This document shows, one piece after another, positions 44,905-53,078 of a DNA stretch of 64,000 nt. The notes beneath the pieces are model-generated. The model made no database searches and was not told the origin of the DNA. It worked only from the letters and a program-made list of their open reading frames with translations. Each line of letters opens with the position of its first letter. The stretch's first letter is position 1. The translations under genes were made by a program, and so were the position numbers. The stretch lies in the NCBI RefSeq assembly GCF_005887095.1, contig NZ_PNCI01000044.1, positions 23,607 to 87,606 of the forward strand. The letters are read 5' to 3'. The stretch is from Pseudoalteromonas rubra (GTDB lineage: Bacteria; Pseudomonadota; Gammaproteobacteria; Enterobacterales; Alteromonadaceae).

Positions 44905-46095
44905 TTACAGCGCAAAGTCTTCCTGTTTCTGTACCATGACTTCGACTAAATCATTGATTTGAATGTTATTCAGTGGCCGCTCTGAGATGTTTTCTGCAAT
45001 GGCATTTTGCGCATTGACCTGAATAATACGCACCTGGTTGAGGGTTTTGATGCTTTGTGGGAAAAACTGATTGGTCGTGCCCTGCATATCTCGTCGATGA
45101 GAAATGGTGAGCAGTTGTCCTGCTTCAATGCCGTGATTACGGCCAAGATTAATCACCAACTTGCCTTGCTCGCGATGTAGTATTTTACCTCTGCTGGGCA
45201 GGCATGATAGTGCAGAGTCCAGGTCCTGCGCCACGCTGTTAAAGACGCTCTGGATCTGCTTGGCATAGTTGGTACGCCAAAAGGTATCGCTGTAGACATC
45301 AACAATCTTGGTCTTTTCAAAAGGCCAGACACCACTGACGGCGTAGTGTTTCTGCCAGACCTTGTCGCGGGTCAGGGCATCAAATGCAACAAAGTCGATT
45401 TTAAAGCTGCGCACATATTCTTCATCCTGCCAGAATGCGTAGTCATCGTTGGTTTTATCTCCCGCTGCAATGTCGGTGATCTGGCTCATTAGCACATACT
45501 GACTGTTGCTAAGTGAGGTCAGAGAGTCTATCAGTTGCCCGTCGTATTCAAAACGTTGGGTAAAAAACGGCCGAGCATTGATTGCATGATCCAGGTAAGG
45601 AATTGGCTTTACGGTGAGATTACGCTGTGCCAGCGTATGATAAAGCCGCTCACTGCTGGCTTTTGCGATGTCAAAAATTTGACCCAGCCGGGCCTGATGA
45701 GGCTGGATCAGCTGGCTTTGTGTAATGGTCACTTGTTTTGCAACCGCCGCTTGTGCGCACTGCTCCAGCTTGGGAAAAATATCCAGATGCAAAGTGACAC
45801 TGACGATCCCATCTTGCTTTTGTTCGGAAACGAGGTTGATTTGCTGGATCTCGCCATGGCTTTTTATCTTGATTTGATCTTGCGTCAATACCCCGTCGGC
45901 CAGTGTGGTAACACTAGATACCGTGGCGCCGGAAAAGATCAACGCCTGAGTAATGGCGTCCTGCACGGCTTCCTGGCGTGCCTCGGCCAGATCTTCTGTG
46001 TGTGCATTGGCGTAGCCCGTGACCTCAAACCACTCAGCGCTGGCCCCAAAACTGGCGGTAGCCAGTAACACACTCATAATACGCGACAATTTCAT
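44905..46095 (-). CDS. flgT: Flagellar H-ring protein FlgT
   Basis: Periplasmic protein of the outer H-ring around the flagellar basal body, known from Vibrio, where it is needed to build the H and T rings. 396 residues with a signal peptide (about 1-20, ending SFGASA-EW). The mature N-terminal domain has WFEVTGYA and ARQEAVQDAITQALIFSGA. Middle and C-terminal domains follow the FlgT layout, including the late strand GQLLTISHRRDM. It is divergent from flgP with its own near-perfect sigma-54 promoter. Confidence 0.92.
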   Translation of the reverse strand: MKLSRIMSVLLATASFGASAEWFEVTGYANAHTEDLAEARQEAVQDAITQALIFSGATVSSVTTLADGVLTQDQIKIKSHGEIQQINLVSEQKQDGIVSVTLHLDIFPKLEQCAQAAVAKQVTITQSQLIQPHQARLGQIFDIAKASSERLYHTLAQRNLTVKPIPYLDHAINARPFFTQRFEYDGQLIDSLTSLSNSQYVLMSQITDIAAGDKTNDDYAFWQDEEYVRSFKIDFVAFDALTRDKVWQKHYAVSGVWPFEKTKIVDVYSDTFWRTNYAKQIQSVFNSVAQDLDSALSCLPSRGKILHREQGKLVINLGRNHGIEAGQLLTISHRRDMQGTTNQFFPQSIKTLNQVRIIQVNAQNAIAENISERPLNNIQINDLVEVMVQKQEDFAL

Positions 46096-46136
46096 GACTT
46101 TATTACCGAACTTAAAGCAAATCTCTGTACTGAATC

Positions 46137-46152
46137 AGCAAGTCCCGTGCCA
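46137..46152 (-). promoter_or_regulatory. Sigma-54 promoter of flgT
   Basis: Read on the minus strand, TGGCACGGGACTTGCT matches the consensus TGGCACG-N4-TTGCW at every defined base. The predicted start is near 46126, about 31 bases before the flgT ATG. Confidence 0.88.
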
Positions 46153-46159
46153 ATGGTGT

Positions 46160-46175
46160 TGGCAAGGTTTGTGCA
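46160..46175 (+). promoter_or_regulatory. Sigma-54 promoter of flgP
   Basis: TGGCAAGGTTTGTGCA has the -24 GG and -12 GC correctly spaced and two departures from the consensus. The predicted start is near 46186, about 44 bases before the flgP ATG. Only seven bases separate it from the flgT promoter on the other strand. Confidence 0.8.
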
Positions 46176-46229
46176 TATAGAAACGTTACTTGATGATATG
46201 GCCAACGGGCCACACAGAGGAGTTACCCT

Positions 46230-46724
46230 ATGAATCAGTTTAGAGCGTTTTGGCGTCAGCGGGTAGTCACCCTGCTCAAATCCTGTGTTGTTACAGCGGC
46301 ACTGGGTCTGGCGGGATGTAGCTCTATCATAGACAAGCATGTTGAATACAGTTATGTGAAACCCGATTCTTATCCCGTACTCAAGGCGGTTGGCTATGCC
46401 CCGTTGAGCTCTCAGCCAGGCAGCAGCGACAGTGAAAAAATGCTGATGGCCATTAAGGTCTCTAAGCTTGAAGCCTACCGCGAGCTTGCAGAGCAGGTGT
46501 ATGGTCACCGATTGAGTGCCAGCACCACAGTACAGGGCGCAGTGGCGCAGAATGATGGGTTACGCAGCCAGGTGCAGGGCCTGATCCGAGGTGCCAAGGT
46601 CATGAAAAGCTATGCGGTGGGAGATATCTATACCACAGAACTGGAGCTTGATATGAAGCGGGTTTACGATTTGTATATTGGTGAGGTTAAACCACGTAAA
46701 GTGGAGCGTGTCACTTATTACTGA
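46230..46724 (+). CDS. flgP: Flagellar outer-membrane lipoprotein FlgP
   Basis: LPP20-family lipoprotein that forms part of the outer-membrane-associated disk or ring of polar flagella. 164 residues. Signal peptide with lipobox LAGC (Cys near 30), then the conserved YPVLKAVGYAPLS and a C-terminal IGEVKPRKVERVTYY. The ribosome site GAGGAG is strong. It is divergent from flgT with its own sigma-54 promoter. Confidence 0.9.
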   Translation: MNQFRAFWRQRVVTLLKSCVVTAALGLAGCSSIIDKHVEYSYVKPDSYPVLKAVGYAPLSSQPGSSDSEKMLMAIKVSKLEAYRELAEQVYGHRLSASTTVQGAVAQNDGLRSQVQGLIRGAKVMKSYAVGDIYTTELELDMKRVYDLYIGEVKPRKVERVTYY

Positions 46725-46854
46725 GCCTAGCCTGACGGCTTCGGTCGGCCAATTATGTCCTTTGCTTTCAGTGTGCCTTCAATTTATACTGTTTAAATAT
46801 ACACATCACTTCTGAATCTCAGAGGGGTATTTCAAGGTAAATGGAGGCTGGTCT

Positions 46855-47346
46855 GTGCTGGACCCAAGAACTGAAGCTCAAAAGGTGCTTAAACGGCTGT
46901 GGAGTGATAACCAGTTTCCGGTTGATCCTGTGACTATCTGCAAGTCACTTGGGCTTGACGTCGTAGAGATGGCGCTACCAGAAAAAGTATCTGGGGCGTT
47001 GATCAAAGAAGCCGGAACGGATCCCGTCATTGTACTGCATCAGGACGATCATTTAAATCGCAAGCGGTTTAGCTGTGCCCATGAGCTTGGGCACTATATA
47101 TCTCGTATTGAATCTGACAACACGGATAAAGAATACGAGTACATTGATCTCAGAGGTCCCAGTGCGTCGATCGGCGAAGACGAAGAAGAAGTGTTTGCCA
47201 ATCAGTTTGCGGCAAACTTACTCATGCCCAATGAAGAAGTGAAAAAGCTCCATCGCAAGAAAGTCGCCCACTTTGAAATGGCGATCCACTTTGGCGTATC
47301 TGTTGAAGCCCTCAAATATAAACTAAATGCACTGGACTTGCTGTAA
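46855..47346 (+). CDS. ImmA/IrrE family metallo-endopeptidase
   Basis: 163 residues from a GTG with GGAGG seven bases upstream. The zinc motif is HELGH with H76, E77 and H80; a downstream EEEVFANQFAANLLMP gives the third ligand and the family's A-N-x-F-A-A-x-LLMP signature. Relatives (ImmA, IrrE) cleave repressors to induce mobile elements or DNA-repair genes, and many act as toxin-antitoxin or defence partners. It overlaps the next gene by one base (TAATG). The pair interrupts the usual flgP-flgN neighbourhood. No HTH partner is present here. Confidence 0.88.
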   Translation: MLDPRTEAQKVLKRLWSDNQFPVDPVTICKSLGLDVVEMALPEKVSGALIKEAGTDPVIVLHQDDHLNRKRFSCAHELGHYISRIESDNTDKEYEYIDLRGPSASIGEDEEEVFANQFAANLLMPNEEVKKLHRKKVAHFEMAIHFGVSVEALKYKLNALDLL

Positions 47347-47687
47347 TGACACTGAGCAGGGAAGAACAAAAAGCGGAGCACTCATCGCTTGCTGCGCAGA
47401 TCAAACATAACTTTAAAGAAAATAAGTTCACCAATGTTGATCCTATGCAGGCGCAAAAGGTCAAAGATGCCGAATCTGATCGGGATTTAAAGCAAAAATA
47501 TGCTTGGTGGTTTATTGGTATCCTGGTTGTTCAGCTGTTAATTATGAATGCGGTACTCGTACTGGTGGGTCTCGCAAAGCTGCAATTTGAGGAGTGGACA
47601 CTTAATTTATATATGGCAGGTACATTGGCCGAGGTATTCGGTGTTATCTTAGTGATCACCAAAAACTTGTTTCCTACTAAGCCTTAG
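47346..47687 (+). CDS. Small two-helix membrane protein paired with ImmA/IrrE peptidase
   Basis: 113 residues. A charged cytosolic N-terminus (about 1-50) is followed by two transmembrane helices (about 52-78 and 84-108) and a very short tail (NLFPTKP). The start codon overlaps the peptidase stop, so the two are translationally coupled. I do not recognise a named family. Two-helix proteins of this shape act as membrane effectors in several defence and toxin systems, which is a hypothesis only. Confidence 0.65.
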   Translation: MTLSREEQKAEHSSLAAQIKHNFKENKFTNVDPMQAQKVKDAESDRDLKQKYAWWFIGILVVQLLIMNAVLVLVGLAKLQFEEWTLNLYMAGTLAEVFGVILVITKNLFPTKP

Positions 47688-47715
47688 CTGACTAAGCCTG
47701 ATCAAAATCAGGCTA

Positions 47716-48144
47716 TCAGGCTTTGAGGTTCTTAACTAACTCACCCATATTTGAAACAACACTGCCATCTTGCCCATAGGTCATCGAGGTGGGCGCGCCA
47801 ATCAAAATATCTTTGAGTTCACGCACCGTGAGTTGTGCCTGGTGTGCTGCCTGCGCATTTACGTCATTTTGTTTCTTGCAGCGATACAGTAAGTCTTTAA
47901 CTTGCTCGGTTAACGGGGTGATTTCATCATCGCTGAAGGTGCTTTGCGGGTACTTGGACAGGTCTTTGTCCAGCTTTTGCAGCTGATTGAGTGTATTGAG
48001 CTTTGTACGTGCAATCTCTTTGAGGTTGTCGCCATTGCGAGAGGCAAGCGCCTCCAATTCATCGTCCAGAAGCTGGGTCAGAGCTTCCAGAAGATTAATT
48101 TGCGCTGTTAGCTGATGGGCACACAGTGCCGTTTGGTCGTCCAC
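47716..48144 (-). CDS. flgN: Flagellar export chaperone FlgN
   Basis: Cytosolic chaperone for the hook-associated proteins FlgK and FlgL. 142 residues, mostly helical, from a GTG start, with the FlgN pattern of long helices and a C-terminal TYGQDGSVVSN segment common to the family. It lies seven bases after flgM in the flgMN operon and converges with the 2-TM gene. Confidence 0.88.
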   Translation of the reverse strand: MDDQTALCAHQLTAQINLLEALTQLLDDELEALASRNGDNLKEIARTKLNTLNQLQKLDKDLSKYPQSTFSDDEITPLTEQVKDLLYRCKKQNDVNAQAAHQAQLTVRELKDILIGAPTSMTYGQDGSVVSNMGELVKNLKA

Positions 48145-48151
48145 TTATACT

Positions 48152-48475
48152 CTATCCAAATAAATCGAACTCAAAGGCAGCAATATTTTTTGCCAACTTC
48201 TCACTATCCACCTGATATTTGCCTTCAGCAATGGCTTTTTTCAGCTCTTCGACTTTTTTATTGTCGAAGGAGGGCGCCTGTTGCGCTTTTTCCTGAAGCC
48301 CTTTCAGTTGCTGTGCTTGTGGTGTCAGGCTCACTGAATCCGCTGCAGCTTTGGCCTGAGCTTGTGGTTTGGCAGCGGTATTACTTGCTTCATTTCTTTG
48401 TAATTCAGCACGTTGTTGCTTTGCATTTGTTGCAACATTGTTCGGCTGATTTTGACCGTTAATGTTGTTTACCAT
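48152..48475 (-). CDS. flgM: Anti-sigma-28 factor FlgM
   Basis: Binds and inhibits FliA (sigma-28) until exported through the completed hook. 107 residues. The N-terminus MVNNINGQNQPNN and the C-terminal sigma-binding helices (DNKKVEELKKAIAEGKYQVD, then KLAKNIAAFE) are typical. It is driven by a clear sigma-28 promoter, so it is under its own target's control, as in enterics. Confidence 0.92.
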   Translation of the reverse strand: MVNNINGQNQPNNVATNAKQQRAELQRNEASNTAAKPQAQAKAAADSVSLTPQAQQLKGLQEKAQQAPSFDNKKVEELKKAIAEGKYQVDSEKLAKNIAAFEFDLFG

Positions 48476-48509
48476 GATGATGACCCGTTAGTTAAATTGC
48501 TTCAGCCTT

Positions 48510-48536
48510 TATATCGGCAAGCCATTCGCTTACTTT
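48510..48536 (-). promoter_or_regulatory. Sigma-28 (FliA) promoter of flgM
   Basis: On the minus strand TAAA, a 15-base spacer and GCCGATAT fit the FliA consensus TAAA-N15-GCCGATAA with one mismatch. It lies 35 bases upstream of the flgM ATG. Confidence 0.85.
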
Positions 48537-48546
48537 AGCAAAAAAA

Positions 48547-49260
48547 TCAGATTTTGACTGCTACTGAATCAACATCTTTTACCCGTGCAAGCACCGTTTT
48601 ACCTGACCTCGCATTTTTGACCCGGATTTGCTCTCCTAAGTTCCCATCCTGCAAGGCAATACCACTTGTTTTAATCATTAGTGTGCCATCACTGGCCAGA
48701 ATTGTCACGTTATCCCCCTTGCAAACCATGCAAATCTGAAACATGCTAATTGGTTTGCCTTGTTGGATACGGCGTTTGGTTTTGCTGCCAACGAGTAGTG
48801 CCATGTTATCGATATTAGCCGCACGGACGAAGTGTTTAGGGCGCATCTCGATTGTTAAATCATCTGCAGTTAACAGAACGCCCTTATCCAGCATTCGGGT
48901 GCTAACTATCACAGGTAACAGTGTTTCGATTTTTACATGAACAAACTGAACCCAGGATTCAAGGTCTTCGCAGCGTACCATCACAGTAACCTGGCGATTA
49001 AAAGGCGGACTGGACTTGCTACTGACCTGCAATGGTCGCTGACACTGGCGCTGAGGCAAGCGAGTATCTAATGGCAAAGCTGACACCTGTTGTTGCTCTT
49101 CTGCCTGAGATGGGGCCGGGAGCTGTTCCGAGATAAAATCTATTGCTATTTTTTCAATGTCTTTTGACTCATAGGTTTGACCATAAGCAAATGACGTGGC
49201 TAAAAAATATGCCACTATGGGAAAGAAATAAGCGGATAATGTAATTTTTAACAAACTCAT
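48547..49260 (-). CDS. flgA: Flagellar P-ring assembly chaperone FlgA
   Basis: Periplasmic protein that aids P-ring (FlgI) assembly. 237 residues with a signal peptide (about 1-27, ending SFAYG). The C-terminal SAF/ChapFlgA domain has TRMLDKGVLLTADDLTIEMRP and VGSKTKRRIQQGKPIS. It lies upstream of flgM in the same direction but with a separate flgM promoter. It is divergent from cheV. Confidence 0.9.
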   Translation of the reverse strand: MSLLKITLSAYFFPIVAYFLATSFAYGQTYESKDIEKIAIDFISEQLPAPSQAEEQQQVSALPLDTRLPQRQCQRPLQVSSKSSPPFNRQVTVMVRCEDLESWVQFVHVKIETLLPVIVSTRMLDKGVLLTADDLTIEMRPKHFVRAANIDNMALLVGSKTKRRIQQGKPISMFQICMVCKGDNVTILASDGTLMIKTSGIALQDGNLGEQIRVKNARSGKTVLARVKDVDSVAVKI

Positions 49261-49399
49261 GATGTTTCGACTATGCTTATGGGGTGAAACAAGGTATAAA
49301 GATTTTGCGTGATTTGCCTCACCGCTTCAAGGGCGACTTTGAATGGTAGAGTACAAGCAAACATTGTTCCGATAAGCAGTTTTATAGCAGGAGAATGAC

Positions 49400-50332
49400 A
49401 TGGCAGGTATTTTGGACTCAGTAAACCAACGAACGCAGTTGGTGGGTCAAAACCGACTTGAACTTTTACTATTTCGCCTCAGAGGGCGTCAACGCTTTGG
49501 GATCAATGTATTCAAAGTAAGAGAAGTACTTCAGTGTCCACCCCTAACGGCGATGCCTAAATCTAACGCCTTTATCAGAGGGGTAGCTCATATTCGTGGG
49601 CAAACTATTTCCGTTATTGACATGTCCCTGGCTGTCGGCGGACCACCTATCGAAAATATTAAAGACTGCTTTATTATCATTGCCGAGTATAACCGCTCAG
49701 TGCAGGGCTTTTTGGTGGGTGCGGTTGAGCGCATAGTGAATATGAACTGGGAAAAAATCATGCCTCCGCCTTCAGGCGCAGGTCGCTATTCCTACTTGAC
49801 CGCGGTAACAGAGATCGAAAATGAGCTGGTTGAGATCCTCGACGTAGAAAAGATCCTCAATGAGATCTGCCCAATCAATACAGAGGTGAGTCAGGAAATT
49901 GTCGCTGACGGCGAAATGCAGCGTGACCTCGGTGAACGTATTGTCTTTATCGCCGATGACTCTGCGGTTGCCCGTAATCAGGTTAAGCGTGCCCTGGAGC
50001 CACTTGGTGTGCAAACCGAACTGGCCAAAAATGGTAAAGAAGCGTTGCTTCGCTTAAAAGAAATCGCGGAAATGGATTGTCAGAATGATGTCACTGAACG
50101 CGTAGGCCTGCTGATCTCCGATGTTGAAATGCCAGAAATGGATGGCTACACACTCACCGCCGAGATAAAAGCAGATCCTAAGCTGGCGCCTTTGCACGTT
50201 ATTTTACATACTTCATTGAGTGGCGTTTTTAATCACGCAATGATCGAAAAGGTCGGTGCTGATGATTTTATTGCTAAATTTAACCCCGATGAATTGGCAA
50301 CAGCCGTGAAAAAATGGGTTCATTGCGATTAA
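49400..50332 (+). CDS. cheV: Chemotaxis protein CheV
   Basis: Adaptor joining chemoreceptors to CheA, with phosphorylation control. 310 residues. The N-terminal CheW domain (about 20-160) includes VAHIRGQTISVIDMSLA. The C-terminal receiver domain (about 175-308) has FIADDSAVARNQ and the phosphoacceptor in LLISDVEMPEMDGY. The start has AGGAG upstream. cheR follows with overlapping or near-abutting coding. Confidence 0.94.
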   Translation: MAGILDSVNQRTQLVGQNRLELLLFRLRGRQRFGINVFKVREVLQCPPLTAMPKSNAFIRGVAHIRGQTISVIDMSLAVGGPPIENIKDCFIIIAEYNRSVQGFLVGAVERIVNMNWEKIMPPPSGAGRYSYLTAVTEIENELVEILDVEKILNEICPINTEVSQEIVADGEMQRDLGERIVFIADDSAVARNQVKRALEPLGVQTELAKNGKEALLRLKEIAEMDCQNDVTERVGLLISDVEMPEMDGYTLTAEIKADPKLAPLHVILHTSLSGVFNHAMIEKVGADDFIAKFNPDELATAVKKWVHCD

Positions 50333-50349
50333 TTAGTGGCGGTAATACT

Positions 50350-51183
50350 TTGGAAAATAAACACTTAGAACAAAGCGAGTATGATCAATTTCGCACTTTC
50401 TTAGAGCAACAGTGCGGTATTGTGCTGGGTGATAACAAGCTATACCTGGTGAAAAGCCGACTTGCGCCTCTCATGTCTCGTTTTGGCGTTGACTCTTTGT
50501 CTGCTTTGGTGAGCAAGACATTGAGCCCACATGAGCGGCAATTGCGTGCCGCCGTAGTTGATGCGATGACTACCAATGAAACCTTGTGGTTTCGGGATCA
50601 GTATCCATTTGAACTACTCAAGACCAAGATCTTTCCGGAATTTAAAGATCTGCGCCGACCTGTTAAGATCTGGTCAGCAGCAAGCTCGTCAGGTCAGGAG
50701 CCCTATTCTATTGCGATGTCCGCCAATGAATATCAAACGTCAAGCCCGGGTGCATTGAAGATGGGCGCACAGATCGTTGGTACAGATATTTCAAACACAA
50801 TGCTGGATATGTGTAAGAATGCAGAGTATGACGCGCTGGCATTGGCACGGGGTTTGTCGCCAGAACGTAAAAAGAAGTTTTTTACAGACAGTGGCAATGG
50901 CATGGCGAAAGTAAACGAGCCCATTCGCAGAATGGTTAATTTCCGGCATTTAAACTTATTAGACTCTTATGCCTTATTAGGTAAATTTGACGTCATTTTT
51001 TGCCGCAACGTACTGATCTACTTTTCACCGGATGTGAAAGCCAAGATAATTAGCCAGTTTGCACAGGCGCTCAACCCGAAGGGATACCTGTTTCTTGGTG
51101 CGTCTGAGTCTATGGCGGGTCTGAACAATGACTTTGACATGCTGCGCTGTAATCCCGGTATCATATATCAGAAAAAAGCTTAG
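50350..51183 (+). CDS. cheR: Chemotaxis protein methyltransferase CheR
   Basis: SAM-dependent methyltransferase that methylates glutamates of chemoreceptors. N-terminal helical domain, then the SAM-binding domain with KIWSAASSSGQEPYSIAM and FDVIFCRNVLIYF. I favour the TTG at 50350 (277 residues, GGCGGT upstream), so the protein would begin (M)ENKHLEQSEYDQF. An ATG at 50314 inside the cheV end gives 289 residues and is the alternative. A hairpin with little T run follows. Confidence 0.92.
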   Translation: MENKHLEQSEYDQFRTFLEQQCGIVLGDNKLYLVKSRLAPLMSRFGVDSLSALVSKTLSPHERQLRAAVVDAMTTNETLWFRDQYPFELLKTKIFPEFKDLRRPVKIWSAASSSGQEPYSIAMSANEYQTSSPGALKMGAQIVGTDISNTMLDMCKNAEYDALALARGLSPERKKKFFTDSGNGMAKVNEPIRRMVNFRHLNLLDSYALLGKFDVIFCRNVLIYFSPDVKAKIISQFAQALNPKGYLFLGASESMAGLNNDFDMLRCNPGIIYQKKA

Positions 51184-51191
51184 TATTTGTT

Positions 51192-51212
51192 CAGGCCGCA
51201 ATTCGCGGCCTG
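51192..51212 (+). terminator. Possible terminator after cheR
   Basis: Perfect eight-base stem CAGGCCGC / GCGGCCTG with a five-base loop; the following ATTACTTTT is a poor T run, so efficiency is uncertain. Confidence 0.5.
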
Positions 51213-51324
51213 ATTACTTTTGTGCCCCGCAACTTTGCAGCAGGAGCTGCCCAGGCTTGCACAAACCTATCTCGGTAAGCACATAAACAACGAGCACTAC
51301 CTCATATCAATCGTGAAACGCCTC

Positions 51325-51342
51325 GCCACCTGGACAGGTGGC
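51325..51342. repeat. Perfect palindrome upstream of the N-acetyltransferase gene
   Basis: GCCACCTG-GA-CAGGTGGC: eight-base arms and a two-base centre, in the 305-base gap after cheR. The spacing suggests a protein-binding site rather than a terminator (the loop is too short for a good hairpin). The binder is unknown. Confidence 0.4.
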
Positions 51343-51406
51343 TTTACGATAATTTCATGTAACCTTTCAGCCACCGCTATTTTTAATTACTAATTGAATG
51401 ATTTGC

Positions 51407-51437
51407 TTGACCTCAACTTAGGTTGGGGGTTTATCTT
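51407..51437 (+). promoter_or_regulatory. MerR-family-type promoter/operator before the N-acetyltransferase gene
   Basis: TTGACC and TATCTT are separated by 19 bases, the over-long spacer of MerR-activated promoters. The spacer region holds a dyad, CCTCAAC-TTAG-GTTGGGG (51411-51428), with six of seven arm bases paired. Layout and dyad resemble SoxR/MerR-type operators. No MerR-family gene is in the window. Confidence 0.65.
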
Positions 51438-51488
51438 TTACAGGTAAAGTTTTAACATTAAGTTAACTTGAAGGACGAAGGAAAAAGT

Positions 51489-52292
51489 ATGACCATCCAA
51501 GACTACATTCAGTCATTACAGCTGACTCACAATCAGGTTTCGCTTGAACAGCTCGCAGAATTTCAAACTAAACATCTTGATTTGTATAGCTTTTCTAGCA
51601 TTAATGCGATGGGCGAAGAGATTTTGTCTCTGGATGAAGAGGCATTGCTAACACGATTAATTGAAAACAAGCAGGGAGGTTACTGCTTTGAACACAATAA
51701 ACTGGCTTATCTGGCCCTTGCTGAGCTGGGGTATGAAGTGCAGCCACTGCTGGCAAGAGTGTTGGTGAACGGTCTAGAAGACAACCCCAGAACCCATCGC
51801 ATCACCTTGGTCCACCTTGGAGAAGATAGCTATCTGGTAGATGTCGGCTTTGGTTCCAAGTCACTCAGTGCGCCACTGCCAGTGTCAAAGTCTGGTTATG
51901 TTGACGTAGAGAGCTATCGCTACAAAATTATCCGGTCGGCAGATACCATCCGTGTCGAAATTGTGCATCCGGAAGAAGTAAGCCTTTATAGCGCCGATTT
52001 AAGCAGGGTGACTGAAAAAGACTTTGAGGTTGTACACTACTACAGCCATCAGCACCCGGAATCGTATTTTGCGAATAATCTGGTGCTTGCACGCATTACC
52101 AATGGCAAACGGTACACGCTACGCAATTTACTTTATGGTGAGTTACATGAAGCCAGCCAGATCAGCACACATATTGACGTGACGTCTGCGTCGCAGCTGC
52201 AGTCGATACTGCAACAAAAATTCTTGTTGAATATCGATATGGCGAAAGCCGAGCATCTATACACATTGGCACAAGATAAAATGGTCGGTTAA
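51489..52292 (+). CDS. Arylamine N-acetyltransferase family protein
   Basis: Cysteine-protease-fold enzyme that moves acetyl from acetyl-CoA to arylamines, arylhydrazines or similar amines. The catalytic triad is C66 (QGGYCFEHN), H103 (RTHRITLVH) and D118 (VDVGFGSKS), with the family's usual spacing. The start at 51489 has AAGGA upstream and gives 267 residues; a TTG 21 bases earlier is less likely. It sits behind a MerR-type promoter and converges with a MarR gene, so it may serve detoxification. Some relatives act in secondary metabolism instead. Confidence 0.88.
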   Translation: MTIQDYIQSLQLTHNQVSLEQLAEFQTKHLDLYSFSSINAMGEEILSLDEEALLTRLIENKQGGYCFEHNKLAYLALAELGYEVQPLLARVLVNGLEDNPRTHRITLVHLGEDSYLVDVGFGSKSLSAPLPVSKSGYVDVESYRYKIIRSADTIRVEIVHPEEVSLYSADLSRVTEKDFEVVHYYSHQHPESYFANNLVLARITNGKRYTLRNLLYGELHEASQISTHIDVTSASQLQSILQQKFLLNIDMAKAEHLYTLAQDKMVG

Positions 52293-52341
52293 ACCGGCTT
52301 GCAGGCTACGATGCGCACAGGCGTAGCAGCCTGTGCAAAAA

Positions 52342-52836
52342 TTAGTGGTTAAAGTGGACCAGTAACTTTTTTAACAGATCAGCCAGCTGCGCACGCTCTT
52401 CAGGTGCAAGTGGCGAAAGCAGCTCTTCGCCTTTGGCAACATGTTCCGATATCACTTCATCAATCAGCGTCAACCCTTGATCGGTGATAGCAACCATGAC
52501 GCCGCGTCTGTCGTTGGGGTCGGGTTTTCGGGTGACTAATCCCTTATTTTCCAGTTTATCGATACGGTTAGTCATGGAACCCGAAGTCAGCATCAGTGTT
52601 TGCAACAGCTGATTGGGGGTTAACGTGTAAGGCTTACCTGAACGTCTCAATGTAGCAAGTACATCGAATTCACCGCCATTGAGTCCAAAGCGGCTGAATA
52701 CTGTATGTAGTTCCTTACTAAAAATAGCATCTGTTCTAATCAAACGGCCCATGACGGCCATGGGAGCAGGGTCTATATCTGGCCTTTCTTTATGCCACTG
52801 CGCTAGCACAGTATCGACTAAATCTTGTTTTTGCAT
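52342..52836 (-). CDS. MarR family transcriptional regulator
   Basis: 164 residues, a winged helix-turn-helix dimer. Recognition region LTPNQLLQTLMLTSGSMTNRI and the wing with RKPDPNDRRGVMVAITDQG are typical of MarR proteins. It is convergent with the N-acetyltransferase, so it does not share a promoter with it. Its own upstream region (52837-53078) is the likely autoregulatory target. Effector unknown. Confidence 0.9.
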   Translation of the reverse strand: MQKQDLVDTVLAQWHKERPDIDPAPMAVMGRLIRTDAIFSKELHTVFSRFGLNGGEFDVLATLRRSGKPYTLTPNQLLQTLMLTSGSMTNRIDKLENKGLVTRKPDPNDRRGVMVAITDQGLTLIDEVISEHVAKGEELLSPLAPEERAQLADLLKKLLVHFNH

Positions 52837-53078
52837 AACCTATACGCATCGTTTTCTGGAACGACAAAAATACGTGGAAAAAAATTTGAAAGCAAGAATA
52901 AAACACTGAACAATCTCTATATGAAGTGATGTGCTTCTGTGTCAGTAAATGGGCTTTGATGCAAACCTATTACAAAAGCCGTTGTCGCGGGCGTGCTTTT
53001 ATCACGTCAGAAAACCCTTTAAACTGCTGGCATACTCGTTTATCACGCATATCGTGCAGTGCAATTATGTGATTTAAA

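Noticed and set aside
49347..49375. Sigma-28 promoter for cheV (TAGA ... TCCGATAA)
   Set aside because: The -10 is good, but the -35 is weak and the spacer is 17 bases instead of 15.
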